Source: Streptomonospora litoralis
GTDB lineage: Bacteria > Actinomycetota > Actinomycetes > Streptosporangiales > Streptosporangiaceae
DNA length: 64,000 nucleotides
Assembly: GCF_004323735.1 (NCBI RefSeq)
Contig: NZ_CP036455.1
Location: 2,537,101 to 2,601,100, forward strand
Direction of reading: 5' to 3'
Translations under genes and position numbers: made by a program
Shown: positions 17,955 to 25,174 of the stretch, piece after piece
Layout of the letters: each line of letters begins with the position of its first letter
How positions within the stretch are numbered: the first letter of the stretch is position 1
Notes under the pieces: model-generated
What the model was told of the DNA's origin: nothing
Seen by the model: the letters and a program-made list of their open reading frames with translations, nothing else
Database searches by the model: none

Positions 17955-18649
17955 CAGCTGCTCCTCTGCGGCGCCGGGCGGCCGAGCAGCCGCAGCAGCC
18001 GCTCGCGGACGTCGGCCAGATCGCGCGCCTCCTCCGCGGCCAGCGCCAGCGCGTCGGGGGCGGGGCGGTAGCCGGGGGCGGGGTTGGGCAGCGCGACGAC
18101 CGCCATGCCTGCGGCGTGGGCCGCGCGGATGCCGTTCGAGGAGTCCTCCACCGCGGCGCACTCGGTGCCGTGGCGGCGGATCCGCGCGGCCGCCTCCAGG
18201 TAGACGTCGGGGGAGGGCTTGCCGCGCTCGACCTCTTCGCTGGAGACCGTCGCGGTGAACCGGTCGGCCAGGCCGTGGCCGCGCAGCACGGCGTCGATGA
18301 GCCGGCGCGGCGCCGAGGACGCGAGCGCGATCGGCACTTCGGCGCTTACGGCCTCGACGGTCTCCCGCGCGCCGGGCAGCAGTCCGACGCGCTCCTGCTC
18401 GAAGGCGGCGACCATGCCGTCGACGACGGTGCGCCCGGTGTCGGCGACCGACTCCCGCGTCCGCGACATCCGGTTCAGGTAGTCGGCCCACTCGCGCGAG
18501 CTCATGCCCTGGACGGTCTTGGTGTCCTCGGAGCCCCACTCGACGCCGTGGCGCGCGGCGTAGCCGGACCACATCTCTTCCCAGAGGTGGTCGCTCTCGA
18601 CCAGCACGCCGTCGAGGTCGAACACCACCGCGTGGAGTCTGCTGCTCAT
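17954..18649 (-). CDS. HAD superfamily hydrolase (beta-phosphoglucomutase-like subfamily)
   Basis: 231 residues. HAD motif I FDLDGVLVESDHLWEE starts at residue 10 with nucleophile Asp11 and Asp13; motif II Ser is in ALASSAP near 112; motif III Lys is in VERGKPSPDVYLEAA near 148; motif IV acidic residues are in CAAVEDSSNGIRAA near 170. A small helical cap sits between I and II. It probably dephosphorylates a small sugar or polyol phosphate, or acts as a mutase. It is the first gene of the kinase/isomerase operon, divergent from the deoR gene, with a TGATG overlap to the next gene. Its exact role in the pathway (phosphate salvage, detoxification) is not clear. Confidence 0.9.
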   Translation of the reverse strand: MSSRLHAVVFDLDGVLVESDHLWEEMWSGYAARHGVEWGSEDTKTVQGMSSREWADYLNRMSRTRESVADTGRTVVDGMVAAFEQERVGLLPGARETVEAVSAEVPIALASSAPRRLIDAVLRGHGLADRFTATVSSEEVERGKPSPDVYLEAAARIRRHGTECAAVEDSSNGIRAAHAAGMAVVALPNPAPGYRPAPDALALAAEEARDLADVRERLLRLLGRPAPQRSS

Positions 18650-18683
18650 CGCGTCCTCTCATCCACCTTTATGACATCGATGG

Positions 18684-18696
18684 TGTTAAATTAACA
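18684..18696. promoter_or_regulatory. Candidate DeoR operator in the divergent promoter
   Basis: TGTTAA-A-TTAACA is a perfect 13-bp odd palindrome, AT-rich against its surroundings, 35 bp upstream of the HAD gene and 134 bp upstream of deoR. The wider pattern GTGTTAA...CAC...GTTAT recurs upstream of the MFS gene, supporting a shared regulator. Confidence 0.68.
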
Positions 18697-18829
18697 TCAC
18701 ATGCGTTATTAAGCTAGGCCCCGGTGTTATCCGCTGCGGCGCGGGAAGCCTCCGATACCGTCTGACGGGCAGTGCCGTCCGCGGGCTGCGCCCGCCATCA
18801 GCCACCCGGACTTCGAGGACAGTGGTCCC

Positions 18830-19621
18830 ATGAGTACCCGACGCGGCGACGCCCGCCCCCAGGAAGCGCGCCAGCAGGCCATCGCCGAGTTCGTCGCCCG
18901 GCAGGGCTCGGCCACGGCCGTCGAGCTGGCCGAACTCACCGGCGTCAGCGTGATGACCGTGCACCGCGACCTCGACGAGCTCGCCCGCCGCGGTCTGCTG
19001 CGCAAGTTCCGCGGCGGAGTCTCCGCCCAGCCCTCCACGGTCTTCGAGAGCGACGCCGAATACCGCCTCAACGCCCGCATCGAGCAGAAGCGCGCGATCG
19101 CCGCCCGCGCCGCGGCCTACGTCGAGCCCGGCGGCTCGATCATGCTCGACGACTCCACCACCGCCCTGCAGCTCGCCGCGCTGCTGGAGCCGCTCGCGCC
19201 GCTGACGGTGGTCACCAACTACCGGCGCACCATCGACCAGGTGTGCGCGATGAAGGACGTGCGGCTGATCGCGCTTGGCGGCGACTACTCGCGCACCCAC
19301 GACTCCTTCAACGGCCTGCCCTGCACCGAGGCGATCTCCTCGGTCAGCGTCGACACCGCCTTCATCAGCACCTCCGCCATGACCGCGCAGATGACCTACC
19401 ACCAGGAGCAGGAGATCGTCGTGGTCAAGCGGGCGATGCTCGCCTCGGCCCAGAGCCGGGTGCTGCTCATGGACTCCAGCAAGATGCCGCGCACCGCGCT
19501 GCACCATCTGGCCCCCGTCGACGCCTACGACCGCGTCATCGTCGACGACGGCGTCGAGGACGGGCTGCTCGACGAGCTGCGCGACCGCGTCACCGTCGAG
19601 GTCACGCCGACGAAACAGTGA
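18830..19621 (+). CDS. DeoR/GlpR-family regulator of the polyol cluster
   Basis: 263 residues. N-terminal DeoR winged helix at about 8-60: RQQAIAEFVARQGSATAVEL, then GVSVMTVHRDLDELARRGLLR, the DeoR family signature. The C-terminal sugar-phosphate sensor domain carries SIMLDDSTTALQLA near 104, TNYRRTIDQ near 130, VDTAFISTSAM near 175 and LLMDSSKMPRTAL near 215; the Lys of the last motif typically contacts a phosphosugar. It lies between the catabolic operon (divergent) and the permease gene (same strand, 200 bp downstream), and similar palindromes precede both, so it probably represses both until the phosphorylated intermediate builds up. Confidence 0.92.
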   Translation: MSTRRGDARPQEARQQAIAEFVARQGSATAVELAELTGVSVMTVHRDLDELARRGLLRKFRGGVSAQPSTVFESDAEYRLNARIEQKRAIAARAAAYVEPGGSIMLDDSTTALQLAALLEPLAPLTVVTNYRRTIDQVCAMKDVRLIALGGDYSRTHDSFNGLPCTEAISSVSVDTAFISTSAMTAQMTYHQEQEIVVVKRAMLASAQSRVLLMDSSKMPRTALHHLAPVDAYDRVIVDDGVEDGLLDELRDRVTVEVTPTKQ

Positions 19622-19632
19622 ATCACGTATTG

Positions 19633-19649
19633 CGTGTTAATTTCACACG
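19633..19649. promoter_or_regulatory. Second candidate DeoR site, upstream of the MFS permease
   Basis: CGTGT (19633-19637), TAATTTC, ACACG (19645-19649), followed by GTTAT. It shares GTGTTAA, a CAC block and GTTAT with the site at 18684 and is the only AT-rich stretch before the permease gene. Confidence 0.5.
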
Positions 19650-19820
19650 AGTTATGTTCTCTTCCGTGATGTAGGTGAGACCTGGATCACGCGGCGCCCC
19701 CCGCTCGGTACGGCCCGCGGCCCGCGCGGCGCGCGGGCCCACCCCAGCGTGCCCGGCGCCTCGGCCGAAGCACCGGCGCCCGGTGACCCGGCCACCGCCC
19801 ACCCCCAGCGAGGAGAGACC

Positions 19821-21191
19821 ATGGACGAGCCGGCGAGTTCCCGCCAGCCGCAGCGACCCCCCTCCAGTCCCGCCGAGCCCGCGTCAGCGCCGCTGCGCGG
19901 CATCGAGCGGATCGGCATCCCCAGGCCGCTGGTCTGGGGTTTCGTCGGCGTGCTGATCTACATGATCGGCGACGGCGTGGAGATCAGCTACCTCACCGAC
20001 TACCTCCAGCAGCCCGACGGGGGAGGGCTCGCCGGCGAGCAGGCCACCTTCGCCACGGTGACCATCTACGGTGTCGCCGTCATGGTGGCCTCGTGGCTGT
20101 CGGGCACCCTCTCGGCCATCTGGGGGCCGCGCCGGGTGATGTGGCTGGGCGCCGCGTGGTGGGTGGTCTTCGAGGCCATCTTCCTGTTCGCCGCCATCCC
20201 CACGCAGAACTTCGCGTTCATCGTCACCGTCTACGGCATCCGCGGCTTCGCCTACCCGCTGTTCGCCTTCGCCTTTCTGGTCTGGGTGCAGACCACCAGC
20301 CACGAGCGCATGCGCGGATCGGCCGCCGGCTGGTTCTGGTTCGCCTTCACCGGCGGCCTGCCCACCCTGGGTGCGGGGGTCGCTGCGCTGGCCGTGGGCC
20401 CGCTGGGCCTGTCCCTCTACGACACCCTCATCCTGTCCATGGTGCTGGTGGCCATCGGCGGCGCCTTGGGCTCCTTCGCCTGCCGCGAGCCCAACGGCCT
20501 CAAGCCCATCGCCGACGAGTCGGTGCAGAACCCGACCAGCTACCGCCGCCTGCTGGAGGGTGTCGACATCCTCTGGCGCGACCGCCGCGTGCTGGCGGGC
20601 GGGCTGACGCGCATCGTCAACACCGCGCCCCAGTACGGCTTCTTCGCGATGTTCCCGTTCACACTCGGCAACGCCGGCGGCAACGACGGGTTCCTCAGCG
20701 TCGCCCAGATCGCCACGCTGACCGCGCTCACCTACGGCTCCAACATCGCCGCGAACCTGTTCTTCGGCGTCTTCGGCGACTACTTCGGCTGGCGGCGCAC
20801 CGTGACGATCTTCGGCTGCCTGGGCTGCGCCGCGGCCACACCGCTGTGGTACTTCGCCGCGGTGTCCACCGAGAGCTTCGCGATCACCATCGCCATGGGC
20901 TGCCTGTACGGTGTGCTGCTCGCCGGGTTCGTCCCGCTGTCGGCGCTGATGCCGTCGATGGTGCAGCACAAGGACAAGGGCGCGGCGCTGGCGATCCTCA
21001 ACTTCGGCGCGGGCGGCGCCGCCTTCGTGGGTCCCGTCGTGGTCACCCTGTTCTACCCGCTGGTCGGCGGCGGCGGTGTGGCTCTGATCTTCAGCGGCCT
21101 GTACCTGGCGGTCGCGGCCCTGTCGACCCGGCTGAAGGATCCCAGCGACCCGGCCGAGAAGCGCGCCGCCGCGGTCGCCGAGGCCGCCTGA
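19821..21191 (+). CDS. MFS permease, RbtT/DalT/CsbX (polyol) type
   Basis: 456 residues from the ATG preceded by CGAGGAGAG; an upstream GTG would add a Pro-rich stretch without a site. About 12 membrane helices. The first helix reads GFVGVLIYMIGDGVEISYL, the MIGDGxE form of the polyol permease family, then the loop between helices 2 and 3 carries the MFS Arg motif (SAIWGPRRVMWLG). The hydrophilic centre (about 215-250) divides two six-helix halves. It should bring the cluster's polyol into the cell by proton symport. A candidate DeoR site lies in the 200-bp leader and a 46-bp palindromic terminator follows. Confidence 0.87.
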   Translation: MDEPASSRQPQRPPSSPAEPASAPLRGIERIGIPRPLVWGFVGVLIYMIGDGVEISYLTDYLQQPDGGGLAGEQATFATVTIYGVAVMVASWLSGTLSAIWGPRRVMWLGAAWWVVFEAIFLFAAIPTQNFAFIVTVYGIRGFAYPLFAFAFLVWVQTTSHERMRGSAAGWFWFAFTGGLPTLGAGVAALAVGPLGLSLYDTLILSMVLVAIGGALGSFACREPNGLKPIADESVQNPTSYRRLLEGVDILWRDRRVLAGGLTRIVNTAPQYGFFAMFPFTLGNAGGNDGFLSVAQIATLTALTYGSNIAANLFFGVFGDYFGWRRTVTIFGCLGCAAATPLWYFAAVSTESFAITIAMGCLYGVLLAGFVPLSALMPSMVQHKDKGAALAILNFGAGGAAFVGPVVVTLFYPLVGGGGVALIFSGLYLAVAALSTRLKDPSDPAEKRAAAVAEAA

Positions 21192-21206
21192 GCCCACGAG
21201 CACCCG

Positions 21207-21252
21207 GCGGCCCCGGGCCCCTCGCGCCGCGGCGCGAGGGGCCCGGGGCCGC
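21207..21252. terminator. 46-bp perfect palindrome, bidirectional terminator
   Basis: Two perfectly complementary 23-base arms meet without a loop at 21229/21230 (core CTCGCGCCG/CGGCGCGAG, outer arms rich in CCCCGGGCCC/GGGCCCGGGG). It sits 15 bp after the MFS stop and 158 bp before the convergent GH106 stop. Nearly pure GC, with no U-tract, the form commonly seen as actinomycete terminators. Confidence 0.75.
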
Positions 21253-21410
21253 TCATGAGCGCGGATAGCGCCCGGTACGGGCAGCCGCACCACCGCCGGC
21301 GGGATGCGCCCGCCGAGGCGCCGCGCGACTCCGCGGCCCCGGCGCGGCCCGTGCGCGCCTGCCCGTCCGCCCGGCTGGGACCCGGGCGGACGGGTGCGCC
21401 GGGCCTGCGC

Positions 21411-24400
21411 TCAGAGGTCCGCCTCGCCGTAGGGGAGCAGCCGGACCGGTCCCATCAGGCCGTACTCCTGGCGGCCGACGTCGCCGTAGACGTCCGGGCG
21501 GAAGACGCGCATCCGGTTGATGAGGGTGGTGGAGACCTCGACCTCGATCCGGTTGGCGCCGCGGCGGAGGTGCCCGCCGAGGTCGACCACCGGATCCAGC
21601 TGGTCGCCGGGCGGCAGGTCCTCCCCGTTCACGCTGACCCGGAAGACGTCGCTGACCCGGCCCAGGTCGAGGTAGGCTCCGTGGCCGCCGGTCCAGCCCG
21701 CGCCAAGCTCGACCGTCGTCGAATAGCGCCCGATGCCGGAGACGTCGGCAAGCCCCTCCAGCTCGGTCCAGGGCGCCAGGGCCTTCAGTTCCAGCTCGTG
21801 GGTGCGCACCTCGGTCTCGGTGGCCGACGCGCCCGGCCGCCAGTCCTCGACCTCCAGCCGCCACTCCCTCAGCTCCCGCGGATCGGCGACGGAGTCGACG
21901 ACCGTGGTGTGGGAGCGGCCGTCGTCCCGGGTCGTGGTGTAGGAGCCGGGCGCCGCGGCCCGCACCTTCGGGTCGCGCCCGGATAGGCGCACATCGTCGG
22001 CGTCGGTGCCGCTGAGCCGGAGCTTGCGCAGTTGCCCCGGGGGCATGTGCTTGCCCGACCCGGCGGCGTGCGGTGCCCACTGCGGGCGCGCGATCGCCAC
22101 GGCCGTCGACGCGCCGGGCGCCAGCCGCACACGCAGCCGGACGCCGCCGTCCTCGACGCGGTGCAGGAGCACGGGTTCGGCCTCACCGGTCCACAGGTCG
22201 ACGGAGAACGGGTAGGCGTGGCGCATCCCCGTTGCGAAGGTGACGTCGTGGTCCACGGCGGTGTCGTCGGAGGAGTTGGTCAGGAAGTAGAAGTCCGCGT
22301 GCCGCGACCGCCGCCGCGCGTGCAATAGCGGCGAGTCCTTCGCGTAGCTCACGGCCGGCGCGGCTCCGAGGGCGGCGATGCCGTCGGGGATGGCGGCGCG
22401 GTCGGCGACGCGGTGCACCGTGGGCTGGTCGAGCAGCGCCTCCACGGTCGCGGCGAGCTCGTCGGCGTCGTCCTGGTCGATCCCGGGCTGCTGAGGGGAG
22501 CTCCAGTCGCCCACGACGACGATCCGCAGCCCCGCCTCGGCGTAGCGCAGCAGTCGCCGGGCGGTCTCCAGCGGTAGCGTCGTCACCCGGCCGTTGAACG
22601 CGTCGCCCTCGAAGACGAGCAGGCTGTAGGCGGGTCCGTCGGGGGCGAGCACGCCGTCGGTGACCGGTGGGTCGGTGATCTCCAGCAGGTGCGGGCTGAC
22701 GAACTGGTGGGTCCAGCCCGACCGCACGCCCTCCTTGCTGAAGTAGGCCGCGCCGAATCCGGAACCCGCATAGCCCTTCTGCCGCAGGAACGCGACGTCG
22801 ACGGTGGAGGTGCCCCACTGCAGGCCCTGCTGCGAACGGGCGAGGAATCCCGCGACGTCGGCGACGTGCTGCCAGGCCGGATGGCGCGGCCCCCACGACT
22901 CGCTGTAGCCGACGCCCCCGTCGTAGGGGGTGAACGCGGCGAAGCCGGGCCAGCGGGCGCCGGGGGCGTCGGCATAGGAGAACCCGTGCAGCACCGCCTG
23001 GTTGACGCCGGCGGCGTACTCGCGCGAGACGGTGCGGACGGTTTCGCGCCAGGTCGTGCTGTAGGAGCCGCCGTAGACCGCTCCGGCCTCACTGGAGAGC
23101 ACCGTGTTGCCGCCCAGATCGCGGCCTCCGGCCAGGGAGCGGAAGTCGTCGAGGTTGTTGAAGCCCAGCGACTCGCCCTCGGGGATGTCCACCACGGCGG
23201 ACTTCGCGGCGGCGTCGGTCTGCAGGCCGTAGGGCTGGATGCGGTAGCGCAGGCCGAGCCCGTGCGCCCATTCCTTCAGCGGTCTGATGTGGTGGTCGAT
23301 GTAGAGCCGGGTGAGGACGCCGTTGTAGTCGTCGCCGGCCCGCCGGTCGGTCTCGGAGCCGTAGCTGAAGACCTTGTCCTCGTGGGCGCGCACCAGCACC
23401 GGCAGGTAGGGCCCCAGGTCGTAGCCCGTGTGCTCGGCGAACGCCTCCGGCATGCCCGCGGTCCACAGGGTCGCCTCGGTCTCCATCTCGATGGAGTCCT
23501 CGAAGAGGGCCCCGCCGGCGGGGCCCTGCAGGAGGCGGCGGATGCGCGGAGTCAGGATGCGCTCGTCCCAGAAGTCGGTGACGGCGCGCGTTCCCGCCGC
23601 GCCGAAGTGGTCCACGACATAGGACACCGGCTCGGTGTGCGGCCCGCGCTCGGGCCGCTGCCCGCTGCCGCGCTCCCAGTAGGCGATGAGCGCCCAGGTG
23701 CCGCCTCCTTCGGCGGGCGCGCTCCAGGACAGCTCCTCGCCGTCGGCGGAGGACGTCAGCTCGACCAGGCTGTCGGCCACCAGCGCGCACGGGGTGTCCT
23801 GGGGCGACGCGCCGTCGGCGAGCCGCAGCGCCTGGACGGCGAAGAGGGACCGGTCGCTTACGCCCTCGCCGGGTTCGACGGCGGGCTCGGGCAGCGCTCC
23901 GCCGACGTCCTCGCCGGCAGCGACGAAGCGCACGCCGTGGGCGAGTTCGCGTGCGGCCGCGGCGTCCTGCGGTGTGACGGTGGGGACCGCGGCGGGCCAG
24001 GCGGGCCCGATGGTCAGGTCGACGCTGAGCCCGCGCCGGCGCGCGCGGGCCAGCGCCGCCTCCAGCGCCTCGCGCCACGGCTTCGTGCCCCAACCGGTGC
24101 GCTCGGGGGCGAGGTCGTCCTCGACGCTGTGGTGGACGTCGGCGATCTCCACACCGCCGAATCCGGCGTCGGCGATCTGGTCGATCTCCCGGCGGATCTC
24201 GGCGGGGTCGACCATGCCGTGCGGCCACCACCAGCGGAACTTGGCCTGGACGGCGCGTTCGGGGCTGCGCAGCCCGGCCGCCAGTTCGCGGCCGCCGGGT
24301 GCGGCCGCCGCTGCGGGCAGGCCGACGGCGGGCTGCAGGGCCGCGGCGGTGCCGACCGCGGCTCCGGCGCCGATGAAGGATCGGCGGGAGAGCCGAGTGG

Positions 24401-24434
24401 GCGTCGGGCGGTCGGCGCTGTCGTCGGCGGGCAT
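21411..24434 (-). CDS. Secreted glycoside hydrolase, GH106 (alpha-L-rhamnosidase) type, Tat substrate
   Basis: 1007 residues. Twin-arginine signal at 14-45: RLSRRSFIGAGAAVGTAAAL, then a neutral region ending AAAAAPGG. Start chosen at the ATG with GGAAGGAGC upstream; the frame runs further but would displace the signal. The mature protein begins with FRWWWPHGMVDPAEIRREID, the metal-dependent barrel start of GH106 proteins. LFEDSIEME (near 300) and LSSEAGAVYGGSY (near 445) provide plausible acidic catalytic residues. The last 200 residues (RYSTTVELGAGWTG..., LDLGRVSDVFRVSVNGEDL, RRGANRIEVEVSTTLINRM) form a galactose-binding-like beta domain. It probably trims rhamnose-containing plant or microbial glycans outside the cell. 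Monocistronic; LacI-like boxes lie upstream. Confidence 0.87.
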   Translation of the reverse strand: MPADDSADRPTPTRLSRRSFIGAGAAVGTAAALQPAVGLPAAAAAPGGRELAAGLRSPERAVQAKFRWWWPHGMVDPAEIRREIDQIADAGFGGVEIADVHHSVEDDLAPERTGWGTKPWREALEAALARARRRGLSVDLTIGPAWPAAVPTVTPQDAAAARELAHGVRFVAAGEDVGGALPEPAVEPGEGVSDRSLFAVQALRLADGASPQDTPCALVADSLVELTSSADGEELSWSAPAEGGGTWALIAYWERGSGQRPERGPHTEPVSYVVDHFGAAGTRAVTDFWDERILTPRIRRLLQGPAGGALFEDSIEMETEATLWTAGMPEAFAEHTGYDLGPYLPVLVRAHEDKVFSYGSETDRRAGDDYNGVLTRLYIDHHIRPLKEWAHGLGLRYRIQPYGLQTDAAAKSAVVDIPEGESLGFNNLDDFRSLAGGRDLGGNTVLSSEAGAVYGGSYSTTWRETVRTVSREYAAGVNQAVLHGFSYADAPGARWPGFAAFTPYDGGVGYSESWGPRHPAWQHVADVAGFLARSQQGLQWGTSTVDVAFLRQKGYAGSGFGAAYFSKEGVRSGWTHQFVSPHLLEITDPPVTDGVLAPDGPAYSLLVFEGDAFNGRVTTLPLETARRLLRYAEAGLRIVVVGDWSSPQQPGIDQDDADELAATVEALLDQPTVHRVADRAAIPDGIAALGAAPAVSYAKDSPLLHARRRSRHADFYFLTNSSDDTAVDHDVTFATGMRHAYPFSVDLWTGEAEPVLLHRVEDGGVRLRVRLAPGASTAVAIARPQWAPHAAGSGKHMPPGQLRKLRLSGTDADDVRLSGRDPKVRAAAPGSYTTTRDDGRSHTTVVDSVADPRELREWRLEVEDWRPGASATETEVRTHELELKALAPWTELEGLADVSGIGRYSTTVELGAGWTGGHGAYLDLGRVSDVFRVSVNGEDLPPGDQLDPVVDLGGHLRRGANRIEVEVSTTLINRMRVFRPDVYGDVGRQEYGLMGPVRLLPYGEADL

Positions 24435-24562
24435 GGTGCTCCTTCCCACGCCGCTGGGCGGCGGGGTGGTGTTCGTGCGGGGGACGGGGATGGGGGTGGG
24501 GTGCGCGGACGGACGGGGGCCGTCCGCGCGGTTCGGGAGCGGTGCGTGATCGGCACCACTCT

Positions 24563-24574
24563 TAAAACGTTTCA
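24563..24574. promoter_or_regulatory. LacI-like operator upstream of GH106
   Basis: TAAAACGTTTCA, whose reverse complement TGAAACGTTTTA is a standard LacI-family half-symmetric box with a central CG. It lies 129 bp upstream of the GH106 start. No lacI gene is adjacent; the nearest is 21 kb away and its own operators have a different core (AATCGATT). Confidence 0.5.
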
Positions 24575-24702
24575 GTGAAGTTACTGATGAACGCCTGAGG
24601 TGATCAACGGTGTGGCCGGATGCGGCCACGGCACTTGCGGTAAGTGGCTGTGATCGGGGTCAATGTCGTTTTGAGGTGTCGCGACGTGCAGCCGAGGGAA
24701 TG

Positions 24703-24713
24703 TGAACGTTTTA
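24703..24713. promoter_or_regulatory. Second LacI-like box, opposite orientation
   Basis: TGAACGTTTTA, one A shorter than the reverse complement of the box at 24563. The two are 140 bp apart in opposite orientation, which would suit looping by a tetrameric LacI-type repressor. The one-base deletion makes this copy weaker evidence. Confidence 0.35.
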
Positions 24714-25174
24714 GTTCGGCGTGGCTGCCGTCGGCGGGACCTCAGGCCGGCACGGCGGCTGCAGCGGTCCGCCGACAAACGATGGACCGGCCGCACCCGG
24801 CGCGGACCTCTGCTGCGGTGCTACTCCCCGCGGCCGTCGTCGACGCGGCCGGGCGGCGGCGAGGGACGTCGGCGCGTGCGGCCGTGCCTGGTCCGCCCCC
24901 GGCGGGTCGCGGCTCGCGCCCGACCGGCGGATACTGTCGGTGCCCCGACTCCGCCTCGCCGCGGGCTCCTCCGGGGCCGCCCCAGCCTGATCCCCGCGGC
25001 TCGGATTCGCGTTTCGGCAGATGAGCGCGTTGTCCGCAGCGTCCCGGCGAATCGTTCGCGATTTCCGGGTGATTTTTTGTTGTCTGCGGGTTCGGACGCC
25101 GTCTCCAGAAGTGGAGCGGGACACAGGGCCGCAGTCGCCCCGCGTCCGCACAAGCCACCGAAGGGAAACCGCCG

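Larger units (their letters stand above)
24435..25174. other. 740-bp divergent intergenic region between GH106 and the sigma/GH128 gene
   Basis: No supported gene. It must hold the promoters of both divergent genes. Two LacI-like boxes (annotated separately) lie nearer the GH106 side. Close to the sigma gene there is a GCGAA-TCG-TTCGC inverted repeat (about 25047-25060) followed by an A/T-rich run (GTGATTTTTTGTTG), a possible promoter for the sigma/GH128 gene. I could not match either to a known ECF consensus with confidence. Confidence 0.5.
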
